Both the position numbers and the translations under genes were made by a program. A DNA stretch of 11,218 nt from a bacterium (GTDB lineage: Bacteria; Eremiobacterota; Eremiobacteria; Baltobacterales; Baltobacteraceae): assembly GCA_021781095.1 (NCBI GenBank), contig JAJXXM010000174.1, positions 1 through 11,218 of the forward strand, in the 5' to 3' direction. The notes under the pieces were generated by a model. It was not told the origin of the DNA and did no database searches. It saw nothing but the letters and a program-made list of their open reading frames with translations. Positions 6,295 through 11,218 of this stretch are shown in pieces. Every line of letters starts with the position of its first letter. The first letter of the stretch is position 1.

Positions 6295-7515
6295 TCAACC
6301 AAGCATCGGAAGGAGCGGAAAGGTTCCGGCGAGGACCGGGTGCGAGGGACGCCCCAGCCAGCGCTCCAGAACGGTCGCATAGACGCTCCGAAAATCGGTC
6401 GTGAACCGAAGGTTTCCCGCGTCGTGGTCGGCGAGATCGGGATAGGAGCCGTAGATGCCGCCTTTGAGCGATTTCCCGACCAAAAAGAGCGGCGAGGCCT
6501 CGCCGTGGTCGGTCCCCGCGCTTCCGTTTTGGGCGATCCGCCGCCCGAACTCCGAGAAGGTCATCGTCAGGACGCGGCCGTCGTTCCCGTGCTCGGCGAG
6601 ATCGTCGTAGAACGCCGAGAGCGCATCGGCGAGTTCGCCGAGCAAGCGATTCTGAGTCGGCTGCTGGTTGACGTGCGTGTCGAACGATCCATGCGCGACA
6701 TAGAGCACCTTCGTCCCGGCGCTCTTCGCCGCGATCTGAGCGGCCAGCGCGAGGCTGCGCCCGAGCGGCGTCGCCGGATACCGCGCCTTCGTGCTATAGC
6801 CGCCGATAAGTTTGGGTAGCTCCTGCGCGCCGCTCTCGGCGTTCTCGGTAATCTCGGTCACGTGGGCGAGGTATGGCGAGGAGAACGGCAACGCGCGGTC
6901 GCCGAGGACGCCGCCGAAGGCGCCGCGCAGCACGGGGTTCCGATTGCCCGCAAACCCATACCCACGCGCATTCGGAATCGCCGGCACATCGATGCGATTG
7001 CCGATCAGCACCTCCGGGAGCACCTGCGAGATCGAGACGCCGGCGAAGAGCTCGCCTTTGGGAATCTCCGCTTCATCGAGGTAGCGCCCCAGCCAACCCG
7101 TGTGTTCGTAACGGTCGGGAGCGGCGGTCTGCCAGATCTCCGTCGAGCGAAAATGCGAATGATTCGGATGCGGATAGCCGACGCCCTGAACCACCGCGAG
7201 CATGCCGCGGTCGTAGAGGCGCTTCATCGAGCGCATCGCCGGATTGAAGCCGATCCGCGCGTCGAGTGCGAGCACGTCGTTCGCCGGAATCGCCAAATGC
7301 GGGCGTAGCTGATAATAGAGCGGGTCGCCGTGCGGAACCACGCAGTTGAGTCCGTCGTTGCCGCCCTGCAGATTGATCAAGACGAGGACGCGATTCTCCG
7401 CTCCCGGCAATCCCGGCCGCACCGCCCCTGAAAGCGCGCGCGCGAATACGTGCTGCGGGTTCGCAACGAGCGCCAAGCCGCCGAGCGTTCCGAGAACAAA
7501 CTTCGAGCGTTTCAT
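6295..7515 (-). CDS. DUF1501 domain protein (sulfatase/alkaline-phosphatase-like fold)
   Basis: This 406-residue protein belongs to the DUF1501 family, which is thought to share the alkaline phosphatase/sulfatase-like fold; its reaction is not established. Family landmarks are visible: LQGGNDGLN (49-57), HSHFRSTEIWQTA (about 120-130), HGSFDTH (275-281) and TFSEFGRR followed by T335-D336-H337-G338. The conserved Asp and His residues in these motifs are the likely metal ligands. The N-terminus has Lys-Arg followed by a hydrophobic stretch (MKRSKFVLGTLGGLALVA), indicating export or membrane anchoring. DUF1501 proteins often use Tat signals, but a canonical twin-arginine motif is not present here. 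The gene begins 28 bases after the DUF1800 gene and is surely co-transcribed with it. AAGGA and GGTGA precede the start. Confidence 0.96.
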   Translation of the reverse strand: MKRSKFVLGTLGGLALVANPQHVFARALSGAVRPGLPGAENRVLVLINLQGGNDGLNCVVPHGDPLYYQLRPHLAIPANDVLALDARIGFNPAMRSMKRLYDRGMLAVVQGVGYPHPNHSHFRSTEIWQTAAPDRYEHTGWLGRYLDEAEIPKGELFAGVSISQVLPEVLIGNRIDVPAIPNARGYGFAGNRNPVLRGAFGGVLGDRALPFSSPYLAHVTEITENAESGAQELPKLIGGYSTKARYPATPLGRSLALAAQIAAKSAGTKVLYVAHGSFDTHVNQQPTQNRLLGELADALSAFYDDLAEHGNDGRVLTMTFSEFGRRIAQNGSAGTDHGEASPLFLVGKSLKGGIYGSYPDLADHDAGNLRFTTDFRSVYATVLERWLGRPSHPVLAGTFPLLPMLG

Positions 7516-7543
7516 CGGTTCACCGTTCCTTCTTCATCATCGC

Positions 7544-9037
7544 TCACGCGAGCGTAAAAGCCGGCATCGCCATCGTGAGATAGGCGCCGCCGCGCATGCG
7601 TTGGTCGAAATTTTCACTGGAGAGCGCTCCCAGCGCCGCGCTACCCGAGCCGTCGAGATAGCGTTCGAGATTGCCGCGCGCCGAGACCGACGCATCGCCC
7701 TGCAGCACGCCCGCCACCATCGCCGCCGCCGCCTGCGAGGCATCGGTCGGCGCGTTCGCAAGCCACGAGCGTTGAATCTCGCGGCTCGTTACGAGGCCCG
7801 CGAGGAAGTTGTCGCGTGCGATCGTCATATCGCTGGTGATCCAATTTTCGCCGCCGGGCCAGCCGGCGACGTTCGGCGGGAAGAACAGCACTTGGCCCAT
7901 CTGTCGTAGCGCGCCGCGCGAGCGGGGATCGATGCGCGTCAGCCCTGCCGCCTTATGGGCGCCGACGACGAACTCCACCGGGCTCTTCACCAGCGCTCGA
8001 TAGGCACGCGGCGAATAAAAGACGTCGCTGCGCAACAACGTCCCGATCGTCGGACGCAATTCGTAATCGTGGCCGCGCAGGAGCGAGGCGACCCGCTCGA
8101 CCAGCGCGTCCTCCGGATCGTTATAGAGAAACGCGTTCAAAAGGCTCGTCGCGAAGAAACGCGCGCATTGCGGCTGTTCGAAGATGATGTCGACGATATC
8201 CTCGCCGGTGAAATTCCCGGTATGGCCGAGAAACGTCTTGCTGCCGTCGTCGTGTTTGCGAGGGTTGTATCGCGCGACTCCACGGAGCGGAAACACCTCG
8301 TACCCGGTCCACGCACGCGCCGCTTGGCGAACGTCCTCTTCGGTATAGGCACCGAGCCCGAGGGTGAAGAGCTCCATCAGTTCGCGCGCGTAGTTTTCGT
8401 TGGGATGCGCTTTGTTATTCTTCGCGTTATCGAGATAGAGCAACATCGCCGGGTCGCGCGAAATCGCTTTCGTGAGATCGCGGAGATTTCCGAGCGCGTA
8501 GCGACGGAACAACTGGTTTTGCGCGAAGGTCATCGGCGCGGTAACGCCCTTTTGCACCGATGCGGTCGTGAAATGACCGTGGAAATAGAACGCCATTTTT
8601 TCCTGGAGCGGAGCGCCGCCGTCGAGCATGCGTTGGAGCCACCACTGCTGCAACCCGAGGATCGAACGATGTTCGCCCATACGAATGTGTTTGAAGAGCT
8701 TTCGTTTTTCGGCGACGTCCTCGGTGCGAAGCGCGCGAAAGCCGCCTTGCGATTCGAGGTAAGCGACCGCATCGAACAGATCGCTCGGAGGGGCGATGCT
8801 CTCGACCGAGGGAAGCCGCATCAGTGAATCGACCGCGCGCTCCATCCCCATCGCGGTGACCCGTGCGACCTCATCGGGGGAGCCGCCGAAACCGGCGCGG
8901 CGCAGAAGGTGCGCTGCGAGGCGAGAATCCCACGGGCCGCGGTAACGCGAGAGCGCGTCACCTCCATCGAGTCTCCCGGCGGGGCGCACGAGCCCCGGAA
9001 TATCGGCGTGCGGTCTCACCGTCGTCGCGCTTGCCAT
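7544..9037 (-). CDS. DUF1800 domain protein
   Basis: This protein has 497 residues from ATG 9037, chosen because GGAGGAG within 9041-9050 gives an excellent ribosome site. The open frame upstream to 9073 adds only 12 arginine-rich residues and is not needed. The DUF1800 family is recognised by [10 protein letters not shown] near the N-terminus, the WWLQRML and [12 protein letters not shown] blocks, [14 protein letters not shown] (211-224), the ARAWTGY segment and the late [11 protein letters not shown] motif. The biochemical role is unknown. The family is nearly always encoded beside DUF1501, as here, and the two are assumed to act together at or outside the membrane. No clear signal peptide is visible in this member, so its location is uncertain. 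The gene is divergent from the carboxylase subunit gene. Confidence 0.96.
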   Translation of the reverse strand: MASATTVRPHADIPGLVRPAGRLDGGDALSRYRGPWDSRLAAHLLRRAGFGGSPDEVARVTAMGMERAVDSLMRLPSVESIAPPSDLFDAVAYLESQGGFRALRTEDVAEKRKLFKHIRMGEHRSILGLQQWWLQRMLDGGAPLQEKMAFYFHGHFTTASVQKGVTAPMTFAQNQLFRRYALGNLRDLTKAISRDPAMLLYLDNAKNNKAHPNENYARELMELFTLGLGAYTEEDVRQAARAWTGYEVFPLRGVARYNPRKHDDGSKTFLGHTGNFTGEDIVDIIFEQPQCARFFATSLLNAFLYNDPEDALVERVASLLRGHDYELRPTIGTLLRSDVFYSPRAYRALVKSPVEFVVGAHKAAGLTRIDPRSRGALRQMGQVLFFPPNVAGWPGGENWITSDMTIARDNFLAGLVTSREIQRSWLANAPTDASQAAAAMVAGVLQGDASVSARGNLERYLDGSGSAALGALSSENFDQRMRGGAYLTMAMPAFTLA

Positions 9038-9160
9038 CGATCTCCTCCTCGCCTTCGATCTACCTGTTCTCACTCTATGGGTTCACGCACCGCAAAGCAT
9101 GAGAGGGCGATGAAAAGCTTGCCGGGGCTTTTTGCCGACCGAGCGCGAAGCAGCGCAACC
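9038..9160. other. Divergent intergenic region between DUF1800 and the carboxylase gene
   Basis: These 123 bases should contain promoters for both directions. The DUF1800 ribosome site (GAGGAGGAG, complement of 9041-9050) is strong. On the plus strand TTCGAT (9054-9059) and TATGGG (9076-9081) are separated by 16 bases but match sigma-70 consensus poorly. AAAAGC (9113-9118) can pair with GCTTTT (9127-9132) ahead of a further T, a weak terminator-like hairpin that could act as a leader structure if translation begins at 9161. None of these is convincing on its own. Confidence 0.35.
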
Positions 9161-10741
9161 ATGCAATTGCCGACCCATCTCGACACCACCGACGAACGTT
9201 TTGCCCGCAACGCCGCCCGGATGGAGCGGCTGGTCGCCGAGCTGCGCGATCGCCTGCGTCGCGTGCAGGCAGGCGGCGGCCCCGATGCCGTCGCGAAGCA
9301 TCGAAAGCGCGGAAAATTAACCGCGCGCGAACGTATCGAGCGCCTGATCGACCCGGGGAGCGATTTCCTCGAACTCGGCGCGCTCGCCGCAGGCGGCATG
9401 TACGACGACGAAGCGCCCTCCGCCGGCGTCGTGACCGGCATCGGCTTCGTCGAGGGACAGCAATCGGTGATCGTCGCCAACGACGCAACCGTCAAGGGCG
9501 GGACGTACTATCCGCTCACGGTGAAGAAACATCTCCGCGCGCAAGAGATCGCCGAGCAGAACCATCTTCCGTGCATCTACCTCGTCGATTCGGGCGGCGC
9601 GTTCCTACCGCTGCAGGCCGACGTCTTTCCCGACCGCGATCACTTCGGACGCATTTTTTATAACCAAGCGCGCATGTCGGGGAAACGCATTCCGCAAATC
9701 GCCGCCGTCATGGGTTCCTGCACCGCAGGCGGCGCCTACGTTCCGGCGATGAGCGACGAAACGGTGATCGTCAAAGGAAACGGCACGATTTTTCTCGGCG
9801 GCCCGCCGTTGGTCAAAGCGGCGACCGGCGAGGAGGTGAGCGCGGAGGACCTTGGCGGCGCCGACGTTCACACCCGCATCTCCGGCGTCGCCGATCACTT
9901 CGCGGAGAACGACGAACAAGCGCTCGCAATCGTCCGCGAGATCGCTCGCAATCTTCACCGCGAAAACCCGCGCCAGTGGGATACCGCACCGGCGGTGCCG
10001 CCCGTCTACGACCCGCGCGAGATCTACGGGATTATTCCCGACGATAGCCGCGTGAGCTACGACGTGCGCGAGGTGATCGCGCGCCTCGTCGACGCCTCGG
10101 AGTTTCACGAATTCAAGGCGCGATACGGAACGACGTTGGTCTGCGGATTCGCCCGCATCGAAGGGCACCCCATCGGCATCGTTGCGAATAACGGCATTCT
10201 TTTTAGCGAGAGCGCGCTTAAAGGAGCGCACTTCATCGAATTATGCGCGCAGCGCGGAACCCCGTTGTTGTTTTTGCAGAACATCACCGGCTTCATGGTG
10301 GGACGCGAATACGAAAACGGCGGCATCGCCAAAGACGGCGCGAAACTGGTGACCGCGGTCGCCTGTGCCGAGGTGCCGAAATTCACGGTCGTTATCGGCG
10401 GCAGCTTCGGGGCCGGGAATTACGGCATGTGCGGCCGCGCCTACTCGCCCCGCCAACTCTGGATGTGGCCGAACGCGCGCATCAGCGTCATGGGCGGGCC
10501 GCAGGCCGCCGGCGTTCTTTCGACGGTGAAAGGCACGATGTCGCCGGAGGAAAAGGCGGCATTCGAAGCGCCGATTCTCGAAAAATACGAACGCGAAGGC
10601 AACCCGTATTATTCCACGGCACGGCTCTGGGACGACGGCATCATCGATCCACTCGACACGCGCCGCGTGATCGCACTCGGGCTCGAGGCTGCAGCGCACG
10701 CCCCGCAACCGCCGACGCGGTTCGGCATCTTCCGCATGTAG
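9161..10741 (+). CDS. mccB: Acyl-CoA carboxylase carboxyltransferase (beta) subunit, methylcrotonyl-CoA type
   Basis: This 526-residue protein transfers the carboxyl group from biotin to an acyl-CoA, most likely 3-methylcrotonyl-CoA in leucine breakdown. From memory it follows Pseudomonas LiuB closely along its length: [17 protein letters not shown] (from 112), [25 protein letters not shown], the oxyanion-forming [14 protein letters not shown] (187-200) and [15 protein letters not shown] (414-428) in the second half. It ends with FGIFRM. Geranyl-CoA carboxylase beta (AtuC) is so similar that it cannot be excluded; propionyl-CoA carboxylase is less likely. ATG 9161 gives a length and N-terminus ([15 protein letters not shown]) matching the family; ATG 9110, with AGAGG just upstream, would add 17 residues. 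The biotin-carrying alpha subunit usually lies nearby but is not in this window. The gene is followed immediately by the repeat array. Confidence 0.93.
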   Translation: MQLPTHLDTTDERFARNAARMERLVAELRDRLRRVQAGGGPDAVAKHRKRGKLTARERIERLIDPGSDFLELGALAAGGMYDDEAPSAGVVTGIGFVEGQQSVIVANDATVKGGTYYPLTVKKHLRAQEIAEQNHLPCIYLVDSGGAFLPLQADVFPDRDHFGRIFYNQARMSGKRIPQIAAVMGSCTAGGAYVPAMSDETVIVKGNGTIFLGGPPLVKAATGEEVSAEDLGGADVHTRISGVADHFAENDEQALAIVREIARNLHRENPRQWDTAPAVPPVYDPREIYGIIPDDSRVSYDVREVIARLVDASEFHEFKARYGTTLVCGFARIEGHPIGIVANNGILFSESALKGAHFIELCAQRGTPLLFLQNITGFMVGREYENGGIAKDGAKLVTAVACAEVPKFTVVIGGSFGAGNYGMCGRAYSPRQLWMWPNARISVMGGPQAAGVLSTVKGTMSPEEKAAFEAPILEKYEREGNPYYSTARLWDDGIIDPLDTRRVIALGLEAAAHAPQPPTRFGIFRM

Positions 10742-10750
10742 CGCACCATC

Positions 10751-10796
10751 GTCAGCCCGAGTGGTGCACCCCTGTCAGCCCGAGTAGTGCACCTCT
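10751..10796 (+). repeat. Two tandem 23-bp left half-units
   Basis: Two 23-base copies lie head to tail at 10751-10773 and 10774-10796. Both begin with GTCAGCCCGAGT, the first 12 bases of the full unit. They continue with GGTGCACCCCT or AGTGCACCTCT instead of the full unit's side arm. Each keeps a small palindrome, GTGCAC. They lie only on the left side of the first full unit. Confidence 0.85.
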
Positions 10797-10893
10797 GTCA
10801 GCCCGAGTAGGCTGCGCAGCAGCCGTATCGAGGGCCGCACTCGGAGCAGCACTGCGCCTCGATACGGCGCTTGCAGCGCCTACTCGGCGTGAC
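10797..10893 (+). repeat. Full 97-bp four-way-junction unit, copy 1
   Basis: The unit starts GTCAGCCCGAGTA and ends TACTCGGCGTGAC. On paper bases 1-4 and 7-13 pair with 85-91 and 94-97 (outer stem, two mismatches). Bases 14-19 pair with 23-28 (left arm) and 29-37 with 61-69 (inner stem). Bases 40-43 pair with 57-60, and 70-75 with 79-84 (right arm). The four stems abut with no unpaired base at the junction. The sequence is identical to copies 2 and 3. Confidence 0.9.
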
Positions 10894-10916
10894 AAGCAGC
10901 GCCTACTCGGCGTGAC
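10894..10916 (+). repeat. 23-bp right half-unit after copy 1
   Basis: This repeats the right end of the full unit: AAGCAGCGCC followed by TACTCGGCGTGAC. It is best seen as a tandem duplication of the 23-base tail of copy 1. Confidence 0.85.
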
Positions 10917-10940
10917 AACGTCGCGGCTGCATCCCAGGGT

Positions 10941-11037
10941 GTCAGCCCGAGTAGGCTGCGCAGCAGCCGTATCGAGGGCCGCACTCGGAGCAGCACTGCG
11001 CCTCGATACGGCGCTTGCAGCGCCTACTCGGCGTGAC
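10941..11037 (+). repeat. Full 97-bp four-way-junction unit, copy 2
   Basis: All 97 bases match copies 1 and 3. Copy 2 lies 144 bases after the start of copy 1 and 122 bases before the start of copy 3. The difference reflects the extra right half-unit after copy 1. No half-units flank this copy. Confidence 0.9.
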
Positions 11038-11062
11038 AAGCGGTGCTGCTGCATCCCAGGGT

Positions 11063-11159
11063 GTCAGCCCGAGTAGGCTGCGCAGCAGCCGTATCGAGGG
11101 CCGCACTCGGAGCAGCACTGCGCCTCGATACGGCGCTTGCAGCGCCTACTCGGCGTGAC
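11063..11159 (+). repeat. Full 97-bp four-way-junction unit, copy 3
   Basis: All 97 bases match the other two copies. It is followed directly by two right half-units, and then by sequence resembling the start of the first spacer. Confidence 0.9.
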
Positions 11160-11205
11160 AAGCGGCGCCTCCTCGGCGTGACAAGCAGCGCCTACTCGGC
11201 GTGAC
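11160..11205 (+). repeat. Two tandem 23-bp right half-units after copy 3
   Basis: Copies at 11160-11182 and 11183-11205 both end CTCGGCGTGAC. The first has two changes (AAGCGGCGCC then TCCTCGG); the second matches the half-unit at 10894-10916 exactly. They lie only to the right of a full unit. Confidence 0.85.
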
Positions 11206-11218
11206 AAAGTCGCCGCTG

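Larger units (their letters stand above)
10742..11218. repeat. Non-coding array of 97-bp palindromic units and 23-bp half-units, reaching the window edge
   Basis: The whole stretch after the carboxylase stop is repetitive. After nine unique bases come two left half-units, one full 97-bp unit and one right half-unit. A 24-base spacer, a second full unit, a 25-base spacer, a third full unit and two right half-units follow. Both spacers end with the same 15 bases, GCTGCATCCCAGGGT. The last 13 bases of the window (AAAGTCGCCGCTG) nearly match the beginning of the first spacer, so another unit probably begins just beyond the edge. Frames open through the array are only the repeat translated, with no start signals or protein-like features. 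The constant near-identical spacers rule out a CRISPR. Possible roles are a REP/BIME-like mobile repeat, a structured 3' end or a structured RNA. Confidence 0.93.

Noticed and set aside
7955..8827. Plus-strand open frame (290 codons) opposite DUF1800
   Set aside because: DUF1800 is unmistakable on the other strand, and the antisense product resembles no family.
9113..9133. Attenuator hairpin before the carboxylase gene
   Set aside because: It has six pairs, mostly A-T, with an eight-base loop. No leader peptide is distinguishable from an N-terminal extension of the gene itself.
10752..11054. Open frames through the repeat array on both strands, giving internally repeated Arg/Ala-rich peptides
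   Set aside because: They are translations of the repeat, with no ribosome site or protein-like pattern, and the sequence is better explained by conserved base pairing.
10742..11218. CRISPR array
   Set aside because: Repeats are 97 bp and the intervals between full copies are near-identical to each other instead of unique. Half-units vary in number and no cas gene is present.

Overview
The window is GC-rich bacterial chromosome, densely packed with genes and carrying no phage or plasmid hallmarks. Gene content points to a free-living bacterium: an ECF sigma factor, a two-component system, a DUF1501/DUF1800 pair and an acyl-CoA carboxylase for branched-chain or isoprenoid breakdown. Several genes have no visible Shine-Dalgarno sequence and others have strong ones. 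I cannot assign a phylum from sequence alone; an under-studied GC-rich lineage such as Eremiobacterota would fit, but that is a guess.

Layout. (1) Positions 1-191, minus strand: the start of a small single-span membrane protein (DUF6249-like), running off the left edge. (2) 192-300: a divergent regulatory region with two back-to-back ECF-type promoters. (3) 301-1235, plus: an ECF sigma factor and a translationally coupled short two-span membrane protein, probably its anti-sigma factor. (4) 1260-3392, plus: an OmpR-family response regulator and its membrane histidine kinase, followed by a secreted beta-rich protein (3427-4551). (5) 4548-6197, minus: an operon-like run of PadR-family regulator, MBL-fold hydrolase and GNAT acetyltransferase, convergent with group 4 and sharing overlapping stop codons. 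(6) 6295-9037, minus: DUF1800 then DUF1501, a well-known but functionally obscure gene pair. (7) 9161-10741, plus: the carboxyltransferase (beta) subunit of a methylcrotonyl-CoA-type carboxylase. (8) 10751 to the right edge: a non-coding repeat array.

How the parts may work together. The sigma factor probably drives its own gene and the divergent membrane-protein gene, with the coupled membrane protein restraining it. The two-component system may control the secreted protein behind it. The PadR protein is probably an autoregulator of the MBL-GNAT run. The carboxylase subunit has no biotin carboxylase partner in view.

The most unusual element is the terminal array. It holds three identical 97-bp units, each of which folds on paper into a perfect four-way junction with no unpaired base at the junction. 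The left and right arms differ in two 3-base blocks, yet each block is compensated within its own side arm. This suggests that the junction fold, rather than one long hairpin, is what is maintained. Left half-units sit only to the left of the complete units and right half-units only to the right.
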